Counted from the stretch's first letter, positions 15,828 through 26,284 are shown. The stretch is DNA of 64,000 nucleotides from Pseudogulbenkiania ferrooxidans 2002 (GCF_000174355.1 NZ_ACIS01000009.1:1-64000); one strand, 5' to 3'. The notes: generated from the letters alone by a model not told the origin. Numbers and translations are program-made.

Positions 15828-16808
15828 TTAGTCGATAACATAAGGCAGACCGAGATCCTTAAGGACATTTTTATATTCCTTTTCTAGAAAGAGGCCTGTT
15901 TCCCAACCTGCGAGCTGAGCCACAGCAAGAGCTACTAGCGCACCATGCTGGTCACATCCAGTGTTTACGATCATGCCTATAGCTTGATCGCCCGTTGCAG
16001 GGCTATACAAGGGATCCCCGGGACTCGCTTTCACCGGCAATTCGACGCGGAACAGGCGTCTTTTTACCTTTCCAAGATACTGAGTTCTGGCAACAATTTC
16101 CTGGCCAGGGTAGCAGCCTTTCTTAAAGCTAATTCCACCCAGCACATCCATATTGATCATTTGGGGAACAAACTGCTCCTGGGTAGGTCTCGTGACCCAC
16201 GGGACGCCTGCAGCAATATCCAAAAGCGACCATGCCTCAACCCCTACCTGTCGGCATGCTTGCTCAAGACGGCTTTTAATGGATCCAGAAGCAGATGCAT
16301 CATAGGACAGCAGCAGATTACCTGCAGGCAAACGGATTATTGCTCCTGACTCGTTGGCGATCACATCGTGCGGCTGCGCTGGTACCTCAGTAAAAACATC
16401 CTTCAACACTGCCTCAGCCCCCCCCCCCTTTACCCCGGCCAGGAGCCACGGCTCGGCCAGCACCTCAAGCTTCACTTCGGAGCGCAGTACAAACATGCTC
16501 AGGCGGCGGCACAACGCCGTGGCAATATCGGCCGAAACAAGCAAGAAATAATCGCCACGAAATTGCCAAATCAGAAAGTTCCCCAAAACCCTACCCTTGG
16601 CATTGGAATAACTACTGTACTGGCTGCGCGACTCGGAGACCTCGCGCAAGTCGCTCGACAACTGCCCCTGGAGAAAGCTTTGTGCATCACGGCCACTTAC
16701 CCGAATAATGGAAAAATGTGCCATAGAACACTGAGCATTGCCATTACACACGGCTTCAAGCTGCTGCTCGAAATCGTCAGCTACATCTGCACTTAATCCA
16801 CTCATCAC
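15828..16808 (-). CDS. ygfZ: YgfZ/GcvT-fold folate-binding protein for Fe–S maintenance
   Basis: 326 residues. FKKGCYPGQEIVART near 229–243 is the K-G-C-Y-x-G-Q-E signature of YgfZ, including its essential cysteine. The fold is that of tetrahydrofolate-binding GcvT proteins; YgfZ supports repair or assembly of Fe–S enzymes such as MiaB and RimO. Both ATG codons at 16808 and 16805 are possible starts. An 11-base G run encodes GGG within VKGGGAEAVL and could cause slippage. The gene is single, and its upstream region is shared with the tRNA-Asn promoter. Confidence 0.93.
   Translation of the reverse strand: MMSGLSADVADDFEQQLEAVCNGNAQCSMAHFSIIRVSGRDAQSFLQGQLSSDLREVSESRSQYSSYSNAKGRVLGNFLIWQFRGDYFLLVSADIATALCRRLSMFVLRSEVKLEVLAEPWLLAGVKGGGAEAVLKDVFTEVPAQPHDVIANESGAIIRLPAGNLLLSYDASASGSIKSRLEQACRQVGVEAWSLLDIAAGVPWVTRPTQEQFVPQMINMDVLGGISFKKGCYPGQEIVARTQYLGKVKRRLFRVELPVKASPGDPLYSPATGDQAIGMIVNTGCDQHGALVALAVAQLAGWETGLFLEKEYKNVLKDLGLPYVID
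16418..16428 (-). repeat. 11-base homopolymer G tract inside ygfZ
   Basis: Eleven C on the plus strand (G on the coding strand). A change of one or two units would shift the ygfZ frame in the middle of the protein. Tracts of this length are phase-variable in relatives such as Neisseria. Confidence 0.8.
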
Positions 16809-16956
16809 ATTCCCTTCCGTTTCTGATTCCTGTTGAGACGGATCGATTCATCAACCGTCGGCGCCTCAAATCCATGAACTCTGTAGCATGATAGATTGGG
16901 TCCTCGCGTCACTTATCAAGCATTGGCACCACCGTTGAGCACCATGCAATTCAGAC

Positions 16957-16985
16957 TTGACAAGCGATAATTAAGCATATAATAT
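16957..16985 (+). promoter_or_regulatory. Sigma-70 promoter of tRNA-Asn
   Basis: TTGACA at 16957–16962 is followed by TATAAT at 16978 (spacing 15) or TAATAT at 16980 (spacing 17). The tRNA begins about 15 bases downstream. Confidence 0.75.
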
Positions 16986-16999
16986 ACGCCTCCATCAAT

Positions 17000-17075
17000 T
17001 CCCTGATAGCTCAGCTGGTAGAGCGACGGACTGTTAATCCGCAGGTCGCAGGTTCGAGCCCTGCTCGGGGAGCCA
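17000..17075 (+). tRNA. tRNA-Asn (GTT)
   Basis: 76 bases with encoded CCA. The acceptor stem TCCCTGA/TCGGGGA, the D-loop AGCTCAGCTGGTAGAG, the anticodon loop CTGTTAA and the T-arm GGTTCGAGCC all fit the cloverleaf. Anticodon GTT reads AAC/AAT. Confidence 0.97.
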
Positions 17076-17081
17076 ATTCAG

Positions 17082-17112
17082 AAAAGCCGCACATTCCTTG
17101 TGCGGCTTTTTG
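17082..17112 (+). terminator. Terminator after tRNA-Asn
   Basis: AAAAGCCGCACA / TGTGCGGCTTTTT dyad, 6 bases after the tRNA CCA end. Confidence 0.9.
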
Positions 17113-17370
17113 TCTTTCTTGCAACCAACACCAAGCCACGCCACCTGCGTATCCCCTGCCAAGCACGCAATATAAGGTCGCCGCAGCCCCTACCCATGTT
17201 GTTGCAGTAACGCTATATTCCCCCATGCCAGTACATCTGAATGGCATGCAATGCATGCCAATACCCATAGATCATGTCCTTGCCCTCACCCAGGCGATAT
17301 CCACTATAGTTGATTACAGCCACTATTTAGCACTTAATACCAAACCATAAACCCACCACCGGAGCCAACC

Positions 17371-17835
17371 ATGCGCCTTATCCAAGAATTTAAAGAATTT
17401 GCAATGAGAGGTAACGTCATTGACCTTGCCATTGGCGTGGTTATTGGCGGCGCATTTGGAGCCATCGTCAAATCCCTCGTTGACGACGTCATCATGCCTC
17501 CCATCGGGCTGATTCTGGGCAACGTCGATTTCTCCAATTTCTTTTTCGTACTGAAAGAAGGCAGCAAACAAGCCGGGCCCTATGTCTCAGTGGCCGCAGC
17601 CAAGTCGGCAGGGGCCATTACTCTCAACATCGGCTTATTTATCAATGCACTGGTCAGCTTCGGCATCGTCGCCTTCGCCATTTTCATGCTGGTCAAATCG
17701 ATCAACCGCCTCAAAAAGGAAGAAGTTCCCGCTGCGGCCGAGCCAGCCCCTGTCAAAGACTGCCCTTATTGCTTCTCCAGCATTCCCAGCAAAGCCTCGC
17801 GCTGCCCGCACTGCACTTCCCAACTAGGCGCCTAG
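17371..17835 (+). CDS. mscL: Large-conductance mechanosensitive channel MscL with C-terminal zinc ribbon
   Basis: 154 residues. An amphipathic N-terminus ([20 protein letters not shown]) leads into TM1 with the pore-lining [24 protein letters not shown] periplasmic loop follows, then TM2 ([18 protein letters not shown]) and a cytoplasmic tail. The tail ends with CPYC and CPHC pairs spaced 15 residues apart, a zinc-ribbon addition absent from the E. coli protein. MscL opens under hypo-osmotic shock. It is a single gene, 295 bases after the tRNA-Asn gene, with no clear promoter seen. Confidence 0.95.
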   Translation: MRLIQEFKEFAMRGNVIDLAIGVVIGGAFGAIVKSLVDDVIMPPIGLILGNVDFSNFFFVLKEGSKQAGPYVSVAAAKSAGAITLNIGLFINALVSFGIVAFAIFMLVKSINRLKKEEVPAAAEPAPVKDCPYCFSSIPSKASRCPHCTSQLGA

Positions 17836-17925
17836 AGACAGATACCCAATACGTTCCACCAAGCGAGCGGGGCATACCCCCCCCCTCATTTGCGGACCAA
17901 GCGTGGTTGACGTAAAATCGGCCCA

Positions 17926-18031
17926 GTTCTGGGGGAGTAGCCTCAATGCGCCAACGCATTGGCGCGTGCCAACATACTTGGTTTTAACACCATGGCACGC
18001 GCGGCCGTAAAGGTTTGGCAAGACCCATGAC
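17926..18031 (+). promoter_or_regulatory. yybP-ykoY manganese riboswitch
   Basis: The leader contains GGGGGAGTAGC at 17931–17941, GCCAACATACTTGG near 17968, and GGTTTGGCAAGACC at 18012–18025. These are the conserved loops of the yybP-ykoY class, which bind Mn2+. GTTCTGGG (17926–17933) pairs with CCCATGAC (18024–18031) as P1. AATGCG/CGCATT and GCGTGCCA/TGGCACGC form the internal helices. Downstream, GGGGCTGC (18050–18057) can pair with GCAGCCCC (18084–18091) just before GGAG and the ATG, a likely expression platform. The controlled gene is a GDT1/UPF0016 exporter, as expected for this riboswitch. Confidence 0.88.
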
Positions 18032-18102
18032 AGGTTTGCACTTTCAGCAGGGGCTGCAGTGCAGATCGGTCATGGCGTTCTTCGCAGCCCCTTGGAGCCT
18101 TT

Positions 18103-18666
18103 ATGGAAGCCCTGCTTCTCTCTACGGGTGTCGTCTCCCTCGCCGAAATCGGCGATAAAACCCAGCTTCTCGCCCTCCTGCTCGCGGCCCGCTACCGCAA
18201 ACCCATACCCATCATCCTGGGCATCTTGATTGCAACACTTTTTAACCATGCTGCAGCCGCCATGCTCGGCCAGTGGATCACCAACCATGTCGGTATGGAG
18301 GTAATGCGCTGGATTCTGAGCGCCTCCTTCATCGGCATGGCAGCCTGGATAATGATCCCGGATAAAATCGATGGAAACACCCGCTTTTTTGAACGGATCG
18401 GAATTTTCGGCGCCACCTTCATTGCCTTCTTCCTCGCAGAAATGGGCGACAAGACCCAGATTGCCACCGTCGCGCTGGCCGCCCGTTTCGATGCATTGGC
18501 CAGTGTGGTGGCGGGTACCACGATAGGGATGTTGCTAGCCAATGTGCCCGCAGTCCTCTTTGGCGATATGGTTGCACGCAAAATTCCAACACGTGCAGTG
18601 CATGGTGCGGCAGCCATTCTGTTTGCCGCTCTGGGCATCATAACGCTGCTACTCCCGCTGCAATAA
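18103..18666 (+). CDS. UPF0016/GDT1-family manganese exporter
   Basis: 187 residues with six hydrophobic helices in two repeats. Each repeat carries the family motif: EIGDKTQLLALLLA near residues 14–27 and EMGDKTQIATVALA near 110–123. The acidic residues bind the cation. Bacterial members (MneA type) export Mn2+ and protect from manganese excess. The gene is preceded by a yybP-ykoY riboswitch, so expression should rise with Mn2+. It ends at a strong terminator and stands alone. Confidence 0.92.
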   Translation: MEALLLSTGVVSLAEIGDKTQLLALLLAARYRKPIPIILGILIATLFNHAAAAMLGQWITNHVGMEVMRWILSASFIGMAAWIMIPDKIDGNTRFFERIGIFGATFIAFFLAEMGDKTQIATVALAARFDALASVVAGTTIGMLLANVPAVLFGDMVARKIPTRAVHGAAAILFAALGIITLLLPLQ

Positions 18667-18670
18667 CAAG

Positions 18671-18695
18671 AAAGGGAGGCTTAGCCTCCCTTTTT
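18671..18695 (+). terminator. Terminator after manganese exporter gene
   Basis: AAAGGGAGGC TTA GCCTCCCTTT dyad followed by TT. It can also serve the convergent chemoreceptor gene. Confidence 0.85.
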
Positions 18696-18714
18696 GGCGG
18701 GTTTTAAGATTGCT

Positions 18715-20520
18715 TTAGCAATTCGTGGCCGACAGCATGTCGTTAGGATCGAAACCCAACCGCAACGCCCCCCAGTGCCGCCCTTGCACCATCACCGGCA
18801 GGGCAATTTCGGATAGCACCTCACCTGTATCGCGGACATAAGTCTGCAGCAGCATCGGCTGCGTATTTCGGGCAGAGCGTAAGCCCGCCTTATCGTTGAA
18901 CATTCGCTTGTCGCGGCTCGCGACCAAGTCTTTTTCAGGGTCACCCGTCAACGGACGAGAATAGAAGCTATTGTGCGTTGGAGCATAGCCGTTGCTGTCC
19001 ACCATCACGCAGAAGCGACCACCTTTGGAATCCTGGACAGCACGGTCATAAATGGGCTGCAACAGAGACTCCAGCTTATTATCGTAGCTGGTATGGTATT
19101 TGGGTGGGGTAACCCCTGGAATGGGGCGATACTGCTGATCGAACAGATTGACCCCGTCACCAGCCAAGCGGCTCAATACCGTCTGCAATTCATCCCGGGT
19201 TTGCCGGGCGTTGTTCAGCGCCTTATCAAACACGCCCTCGCCAATGATGAAGCGCGAGACCAGGTCCTGCACCTGCTCGGCGGCACTCGAGAGCACATCA
19301 GCCACCCCCTCGGTGTGCAGCAGGCGCTCTGACACGTTCTGACTTAACTCGTGAATCTGTGCCACATGCAGATTCACTTCACGATTGGTTTCTGCAAATG
19401 TTTCCATCGTGTCGGCAATGCCGCGCAGGCTACCTGCAGTCTGCTCGAAGTCGCCCATCATCCTGCCGAACTGCTGAGAGGCTTTCGACACTACTTCTCT
19501 GGCCAATTGGGTATCGCTGCTGATTTCGTTGGTTTCCGCCTGCGTTTCCGCCACCAGACTGAGCATGCCGTCAATATTCCCGGAAATCTCGTCGGTTGCT
19601 GTTTTCACTCTTTCGGCCAACTTGCGCACTTCATCAGCAACCACGGCGAATCCGCGGCCGGATTCGCCGGCACGGGCAGCCTCGATTGCGGCATTGAGCG
19701 CCAGCAGATTGGTCTGGTCGGAAATTTCCTTGATAAGCTCAACGATAGTCTTGATGCTGGCCGAGCGCTGGCTCAAATACTCGACAGTCTGATTGAAATG
19801 GCCAACCTTGGTACTAATGTCGTAGATACGATCAGCCACCGACTTCAGCTCATCAAAAGACACCCGGGCAACGTCAAGATTGCTGAGTGTCGTAGAGGAA
19901 ATAGCCTGGGTCTGCTCGGTGACTTGATTGATGCCCGAGGTAGTCTGGTTGCTGGCGTCGCAGACCTTGGTGGCAAAATCGTCTTGCTGGCGGGCGCTTT
20001 CCAGCGATTCGTGGATATTCTTGCGGGTCCGGGCTGAATCCATGGCGATCCTGACCGTCATCAGCCTGACGTTACTGATGATTTCTCTCATCTTGGTCAG
20101 AAACCGATTGTAGGATATGGAAAGCTCGCGGATTTCGTCGTAGGTGATAGTCGGAATTTCCCGCGACAAATCCCCCTCTCCCGCACCGATTTCGTTGAAG
20201 ATCGAAATAGTCATTTTCAGGGGCCGGACGATCAGATAGCGCAGGTACCAGACCATGAAAGCAATAAAGACTAGGCAGATGCCCCACAAGATCAGGGTCC
20301 ACAAAATGGCACTGTCGATACGCGCTTCCACCAGCGTCAGAATCTCGGCGGAAACCGTATGGCTCTTGTGAATGGCCCGGATATCCTCAAGGACAGAGTA
20401 GATATAGCCCACCATCCCCAACTGAAAGGCACTGATAAAGAAGAAGCTGCACAGCTTCTTGGTCAGGCTGTTCCAGAACGTTTTTTCCGTCCAAGAGTAC
20501 ATACTCCAGAACCACTCCAT
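18715..20520 (-). CDS. Methyl-accepting chemotaxis protein with C-terminal sensory domain
   Basis: 601 residues. The first membrane helix is near 22–45 and the second near 70–95, leaving only about 25 periplasmic residues. A HAMP domain (YLIVRPLKM onward) and a signalling coiled coil follow. The tip is [20 protein letters not shown] and [18 protein letters not shown] at about 265–310. After the methylation helices, residues ~440–601 form an extra globular domain with [15 protein letters not shown] and [10 protein letters not shown]. It looks like a cytoplasmic Cache/PAS-like sensor, consistent with the tiny periplasmic loop. The ligand is unknown. No che genes are adjacent. Confidence 0.92.
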   Translation of the reverse strand: MEWFWSMYSWTEKTFWNSLTKKLCSFFFISAFQLGMVGYIYSVLEDIRAIHKSHTVSAEILTLVEARIDSAILWTLILWGICLVFIAFMVWYLRYLIVRPLKMTISIFNEIGAGEGDLSREIPTITYDEIRELSISYNRFLTKMREIISNVRLMTVRIAMDSARTRKNIHESLESARQQDDFATKVCDASNQTTSGINQVTEQTQAISSTTLSNLDVARVSFDELKSVADRIYDISTKVGHFNQTVEYLSQRSASIKTIVELIKEISDQTNLLALNAAIEAARAGESGRGFAVVADEVRKLAERVKTATDEISGNIDGMLSLVAETQAETNEISSDTQLAREVVSKASQQFGRMMGDFEQTAGSLRGIADTMETFAETNREVNLHVAQIHELSQNVSERLLHTEGVADVLSSAAEQVQDLVSRFIIGEGVFDKALNNARQTRDELQTVLSRLAGDGVNLFDQQYRPIPGVTPPKYHTSYDNKLESLLQPIYDRAVQDSKGGRFCVMVDSNGYAPTHNSFYSRPLTGDPEKDLVASRDKRMFNDKAGLRSARNTQPMLLQTYVRDTGEVLSEIALPVMVQGRHWGALRLGFDPNDMLSATNC

Positions 20521-20658
20521 CTGCTGTCTCCCAAGTAATGTGCCACTGGCCTTTATTTTTTCTTTAAAAGCTGAAGTCGATTCTCACCTGAAATGAGAAA
20601 AATGACCAGATGGCCGAGTCGTCATTGTTGATTTCTGTCAAACAGACTCAGAACCTCC

Positions 20659-21243
20659 TCAACGTCGCCGCCATGCCAGCCAATGTTCGCGACCGGCAAA
20701 CACGGGGAGCGTCTGCTCCACCCGACTCATGTCAAGCAGGTCAAACCATGGCAAAAGCCATTGCTGCAATTCCTGCAACGTCGAACCGAAAGGCGGACCC
20801 TTCAGGTTATCCCCCAGGAAGAAAAAGCCGGCAAGAACACCGCCGGGGTGAAGCAGGGTAGCCATTTTCCGTGCATATGCCTCCCTGCTAGCCAGAGGCA
20901 AAGCACAAAAAAAAGCTCGCTCGTATATCCAATCGTAATCCTGACGTTCCGGCAGCAAGAAAAAATCGGCTTGCTGGACGCAATCGGCACGGGCGCCAAG
21001 GCTCGCTCTCGCACGAGCTACGGCCTCCGCACTGAAATCAATCGCATCAACCTCAAAGCCATGGTCAAGCAGCAGCTTGACCTCGTGAGCGCTTCCACAC
21101 CCCGGAACCAGCACCCTGCTGCCCTCAGGCCAGGTCTCAGCAAATGCCTGGAATGCCGAAGGAATATCGGCGGTATCCCACGGGGTGACCCCCGACGCAT
21201 AACGGACGTCCCAGAAATCGGGTTCGGCGCAATTCTGTTTCAT
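20659..21243 (-). CDS. TPMT-type SAM-dependent methyltransferase
   Basis: 194 residues. The N-terminal FWDVRYASGVTPWD is the hallmark of the thiopurine/thiol methyltransferase family. RVLVPGCGSAHEVKLL near 43–58 is the SAM-binding motif, VDAIDFSAEAV the strand-2 acidic region, and YDWIYERAFFCALP the substrate-pocket motif. The family methylates thiols, halides, selenium or tellurium compounds; the substrate here is not predictable. It lies 15 bases downstream of a DUF1289 gene on the same strand, so the two are probably co-transcribed. Confidence 0.88.
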   Translation of the reverse strand: MKQNCAEPDFWDVRYASGVTPWDTADIPSAFQAFAETWPEGSRVLVPGCGSAHEVKLLLDHGFEVDAIDFSAEAVARARASLGARADCVQQADFFLLPERQDYDWIYERAFFCALPLASREAYARKMATLLHPGGVLAGFFFLGDNLKGPPFGSTLQELQQWLLPWFDLLDMSRVEQTLPVFAGREHWLAWRRR

Positions 21244-21258
21244 CGCGACTTCCTTGTT

Positions 21259-21708
21259 TTAGCCTTGGAGCTTATTTCCGCTCTTTGCCGGATCAGCCTC
21301 GCCGCCAAGCCATTGGGCGGAATCCGCCAGCCAAGCCCTAGCCTCTCCCAGGAGGGCTGCATCAGCCTTACCGGCCAAATGTGCGGCCAAGGCACTGCCA
21401 GGCAGATTCATACGCAACGATCCATCCGACTCAAAACGGAACAGCAGTTTGGTAAATCCTTGGTACCAGGTCATCGCCCACTCCTCGCCATCGACCTCCT
21501 GCAGATCCCACCCCTCCCCCAGCAGGCGAGCCCAATCAGCCAGGCGGCGGCGAAGCGGCAATCGCCCCCAGACAGAATGTTTACCATCCGGAGCCAAAGC
21601 GCTCCATTGAGCCACCTCCAGGAACGTTCTGAAACAACCTCGGCAGACATTATCACCAAGGGCCGTTGAGCAATGGGCAATACAGGGCGAGTCAGCAGAT
21701 TCAGACAT
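21259..21708 (-). CDS. DUF1289-containing protein
   Basis: 149 residues. The N-terminal SPCIAHCSTALGDNVCRGCF carries the four-cysteine pattern of DUF1289, probably a metal or cluster site, followed by R-T-F-L-E-V-x-x-W typical of the domain. The remaining ~100 residues are an acidic tryptophan-rich extension without a known domain. The role is unknown. Its close spacing to the TPMT-like gene suggests an operon. Confidence 0.8.
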   Translation of the reverse strand: MSESADSPCIAHCSTALGDNVCRGCFRTFLEVAQWSALAPDGKHSVWGRLPLRRRLADWARLLGEGWDLQEVDGEEWAMTWYQGFTKLLFRFESDGSLRMNLPGSALAAHLAGKADAALLGEARAWLADSAQWLGGEADPAKSGNKLQG

Positions 21709-21898
21709 AGTGAACAGCCATAACCAGACAAGAGCGTTGATAGACTAAAGCAGCCAGCCGCTACCGTCTATGCGACTAGCGTAGAAGAAACCGAAAACCG
21801 GTCGAAGAAAAAGAGACGAAGTGACGGCGTCAGGATCGATAAAGCCAATGGACGGCAGGAGACGCCGCGCAAAGTCCCGCCAGGAATTCTATAGGCAA

Positions 21899-21922
21899 GA
21901 AAAAACCCGGTAGGCACCGGGT
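21899..21922 (-). terminator. Terminator after tRNA-Pro
   Basis: ACCCGG/CCGGGT dyad with T run on the minus strand (A run at 21899–21905), 32 bases past the tRNA. Confidence 0.8.
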
Positions 21923-21953
21923 CAGACGTTCTTGATGTTCAACACTTTTTGGT

Positions 21954-22030
<77 letters not shown>

Positions 22031-22060
22031 ACTCAAGAGAGACGCATTATAAATGGATTA

Positions 22061-22414
22061 TTACGACTTGCCAATACCACCGTTCAACCATTCGAGAATC
22101 GACTGCAACTCGGCCCGGACAGCCTGGGCAGTCAGCGGCACTGGGCCTGCAGCTTCTTGCCCCAGCCGCAGCCTTGCACCGTGAATGGTGAAACCATCGT
22201 CGTAGAGCAGACCGCGGATGCGGCGCACCAGCAAAACCTCATGATGCTGGTAGTAGCGACGGTTACCGCGCCGCTTGACTTGGCGCAGCTGGGAGAATTC
22301 CTGCTCCCAGTAACGCAGCACATGCGGTTTGACACCGGTCAGTTCACTGACTTCGCCAATCGTAAAATAACGCTTTGGCGGAATCGGCGGCAGTTCTGCC
22401 TCAGTTATTGGCAT
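22061..22414 (-). CDS. MerR-family regulator (ihfA-adjacent type)
   Basis: 117 residues from the ATG at 22414; this start, which overlaps the end of ihfA by 14 bases, is preferred over a longer frame to 22534. [27 protein letters not shown] at the N-terminus is the winged helix-turn-helix of MerR proteins (shown here as the IGEVSELTG and LRYWEQEF motifs). [10 protein letters not shown] and [13 protein letters not shown] follow. There is no cysteine-based metal site. It is the last gene of the pheST–ihfA operon, a very conserved position in proteobacteria. Its target is unknown. Confidence 0.9.
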   Translation of the reverse strand: MPITEAELPPIPPKRYFTIGEVSELTGVKPHVLRYWEQEFSQLRQVKRRGNRRYYQHHEVLLVRRIRGLLYDDGFTIHGARLRLGQEAAGPVPLTAQAVRAELQSILEWLNGGIGKS

Positions 22415-22697
22415 GATGTTGCTCAACCATTCCCTTGAGTTTCTGGCTTGCATGGAAAGTGACCACGCGGCGGGCGGTGATAGGAATTTCCTCGCCGGTC
22501 TTCGGGTTACGCCCCGGCCGTTGAGGCTTGTCACGCAGCTGGAAATTGCCGAAGCCGGACAGTTTTACACTGTCACCGGATTCCAGCGCCTGGCGGATCT
22601 CTTCGAAGAAAGATTCGACCATGTCCTTGGCTTCACGCTTGTTCAGACCCACCTTGTCAAACAGCAGGTCGGCCAACTCCGCTTTCGTCAAAGTCAT
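22401..22697 (-). CDS. ihfA: Integration host factor alpha subunit
   Basis: 98 residues, the usual length. [20 protein letters not shown] opens the HU/IHF fold. [20 protein letters not shown] is the beta-ribbon arm with the intercalating proline. [16 protein letters not shown] closes it. With the beta subunit (not in this window) it bends DNA sharply in transcription, replication and site-specific recombination. It follows pheT by 92 bases and overlaps the merR-like gene. Confidence 0.96.
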   Translation of the reverse strand: MTLTKAELADLLFDKVGLNKREAKDMVESFFEEIRQALESGDSVKLSGFGNFQLRDKPQRPGRNPKTGEEIPITARRVVTFHASQKLKGMVEQHHANN

Positions 22698-22789
22698 GAT
22701 TACCCCTTAACATACCAAACAAAAATAAAACAAAGCGGCTTCCGCTGCAAGCACGCACGGAAGCCCGCCAACACCTCCGACCTGCCCGG

Positions 22790-25150
22790 TCAGAGGCGCA
22801 AGGTCGCCCCATGATTGGCCGACACGGCGTCCAGCAGGCGGCTCACCACCGTCTCGACCTCGGCATCGGTCAGCGTCTTGGTCTGATCCTGCAACACGAC
22901 ACGGAACGCCAGGCTCTTTTTGCCCTCCGGCACGCCTTTGCCGCGGTAAACGTCGAACAGCGCCACTTCGCTGACGATCTCGGTTGCCGCCTGACGGAAA
23001 CTGGTCAGCATGGCGCCAACTTCTACCTGCTCGTCCACCACCAGCGCCAGGTCCCGGCGTACCGGCTGGAACTTACTGACGGGAGCTGCCTTGACGTGGC
23101 GCTGAGCTTCCACGACAGCGTATTCCAGCTCAAAGACCACAGGCGCGGAAGACAGATCGTACTGTTGTACCCATTGCGGATGCAGTTCGCCAATCACCCC
23201 GACCAACTGACCGGCCAGGAAGATGTCGGCACAACGACCGGGATGGCAGGCCGGGTGAGTCGCCTTGCGGAACTCGACCGGATGTGGATGAAGCAATGCC
23301 TCCACGTCGGCTTTGACGTCGAAGAAGTCCACCCGCTCGGTCTTGGCCCCCCACTGCTCAGGGAGACGAGAACCCCAGGCAAGGCCGGCGATCTTTTCCG
23401 GCTGATTGAAACCATCGGCCGATTTGTGGAAAGTCCGGGCCACTTCGAATACGCGGACGCGCGACTGCTTGCGGTTGACGTTGCCGACCAGCACATCAAC
23501 CAGGCCTCCCAAGAGGGTCGAGCGCATTACGCTCATCTGGGCCGCGATCGGGTTGATCAGCTTGACGGGGTCAGGATTGCCCGCGAAGTCGCGCTCCCAG
23601 CGCTCATCGACGAAGGCGTAGCTGACCACTTCCTGGTAATCGCGTGCCGCCAACTGCTGACGGATCAATTCACGCGGCCGGCGCGTTTCCGGCAGCGGCA
23701 GCATCTTCATGCGCGAGCGCGGAGCGTCGGACGGGATCGCATCGTAACCGTAGACACGGGCCACTTCCTCGATCAAGTCCTCTTCGATCTCGATGTCGAA
23801 ACGGAACGCTGGAGGCGCCACGGCGAAGCCCTCAGCCGTGGCATCGAAACTCAGCCCCAGACGGGTGAAGATGTCCGCAATCGAGTCAGGCGCCAGCCCC
23901 AGGCCGAGCACCTTGTTGACACGCGCACTACGCACGGCCACAGCCGGGCGCTGCGGCAGCTGCCCCTGCGCTTCGGTCAGCGGCCCGGCTTCGCCACCGC
24001 AGATTTCGACGATCAAGGCCGTGGCGCGCTCGATGGCGTCACGCTGCAACTGGAAATCCACCCCGCGTTCGAAGCGATAGGACGAATCGGAACCGAAGCC
24101 CAGCTCGCGCGCCTTGCCGGCGATCATGGCCGGAGCAAAGAACGCGCTCTCGAGGAACACATCCTGCGAAGCCGTGGTGACACCACTCTCCAGACCCCCC
24201 ATGATCCCGGCAATGGCCAGCGGCTTGGCGTCGTCGGCGATCACCAGCAGATTCTCGGTCAGCTCGACTTCCTGCTCGTTCAGGCAAACCAGTTTTTCAC
24301 CGGCGCGAGCCATACGCACGTTGATGGCGCCGTCCAACTTGGCGAGATCGAAGGCGTGCATCGGCTGGCCGAGTTCCAGCAGGATGTAGTTGGTAACATC
24401 GACGATGGCCGAGATCGAGCGCAGACCGGAGCGCTCCAGGCGGTGCTTCATCCAGTCCGGCGTCGGAGCCGCGGCATCGACCCCTTTCACCACACGGCCA
24501 ATATAACGGCCGCAGCCTTGCGGGGCGTCGATGCGTACCGGCACGGTCTGGTCGTGCGCGGGCACCACCGGGGCAATAGCCATCGGCTGCAAGGCACTGT
24601 CGGTCAGTGCCGCCACTTCACGAGCCAGGCCCTTGATCGACAGGCAATCGGCGCGGTTCGGAGTGATCTTGAGGGTAAACAGGCTGTCGTCCAGCGACAG
24701 GTAGTCGCGAATGCTCGTGCCGACCGGGGCATCGGCCGGCAGTACCAGCAGGCCATCGGCGTCGTCTGGCACACCCAGTTCCTTGCCGGAGCACAGCATG
24801 CCACCTGACTCGACACCACGCATCTTGGTCGGTTTGATCTTGAAATCGCCCGGCAGAACAGCGCCCGGCAAGGCACACGGCACTTTCAGGCCGACGGCTA
24901 CGTTCGGCGCACCACAGACGATCTGGATCAGCTCGCCGGTGCCGGCATCGACTTTGGTCACGCGAAGACGGTCGGCATTCTCGTGCTTGACGACTTCCTT
25001 GACTTCGGCGATCACCACGCCGCTGAAGGCCGGCGCAGCTGCGTTGACTTCTTCGACCTCCAGGCCGGCCATGGTCAACAGGTAGGAAAGCTCGTCGGTG
25101 CTCAGGGACGGATTGACCCAGCTACGCAGCCATTGTTCGGAAAATTGCAT
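22790..25150 (-). CDS. pheT: Phenylalanyl-tRNA synthetase beta subunit
   Basis: 786 residues, close to the family's ~795. The N-terminal EMAP-like tRNA-binding region contains CALPGAVLPGDFKI and KMRGVESGGMLCSGKELG. The B3/B4 editing region (IVDVTNYILLELGQPMHAF) removes Tyr-tRNA. The C-terminal ferredoxin-like anticodon-binding fold contains FQPVRRDLALVV. It forms the alpha2beta2 enzyme with PheS, encoded 23 bases upstream. Confidence 0.97.
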   Translation of the reverse strand: MQFSEQWLRSWVNPSLSTDELSYLLTMAGLEVEEVNAAAPAFSGVVIAEVKEVVKHENADRLRVTKVDAGTGELIQIVCGAPNVAVGLKVPCALPGAVLPGDFKIKPTKMRGVESGGMLCSGKELGVPDDADGLLVLPADAPVGTSIRDYLSLDDSLFTLKITPNRADCLSIKGLAREVAALTDSALQPMAIAPVVPAHDQTVPVRIDAPQGCGRYIGRVVKGVDAAAPTPDWMKHRLERSGLRSISAIVDVTNYILLELGQPMHAFDLAKLDGAINVRMARAGEKLVCLNEQEVELTENLLVIADDAKPLAIAGIMGGLESGVTTASQDVFLESAFFAPAMIAGKARELGFGSDSSYRFERGVDFQLQRDAIERATALIVEICGGEAGPLTEAQGQLPQRPAVAVRSARVNKVLGLGLAPDSIADIFTRLGLSFDATAEGFAVAPPAFRFDIEIEEDLIEEVARVYGYDAIPSDAPRSRMKMLPLPETRRPRELIRQQLAARDYQEVVSYAFVDERWERDFAGNPDPVKLINPIAAQMSVMRSTLLGGLVDVLVGNVNRKQSRVRVFEVARTFHKSADGFNQPEKIAGLAWGSRLPEQWGAKTERVDFFDVKADVEALLHPHPVEFRKATHPACHPGRCADIFLAGQLVGVIGELHPQWVQQYDLSSAPVVFELEYAVVEAQRHVKAAPVSKFQPVRRDLALVVDEQVEVGAMLTSFRQAATEIVSEVALFDVYRGKGVPEGKKSLAFRVVLQDQTKTLTDAEVETVVSRLLDAVSANHGATLRL

Positions 25151-25173
25151 CGTAAGTATTCCCCTGCCCGCTA

Positions 25174-26217
<1,044 letters not shown>

Positions 26218-26239
26218 TCAGCCATCTCGAAAAGCATGT

Positions 26240-26271
26240 AAAAAAAAGGGAGGCATCACTGCCTCCCTTTT
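26240..26271 (-). terminator. Terminator or attenuator between rplT and pheS
   Basis: AAAAGGGAGGCA TCAC TGCCTCCCTTTT dyad followed on the minus strand by a long T run. In the E. coli operon this position carries the pheST attenuator; no phe leader peptide is visible here. Confidence 0.85.
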
Positions 26272-26284
26272 GATCGTCCAGCGA

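Noticed and set aside
17011..17268. 85-codon minus-strand frame ending in APRAGLEPATCGLTVRRSTS
   Set aside because: It is the antisense of tRNA-Asn, a well-known false protein produced from tRNA genes.
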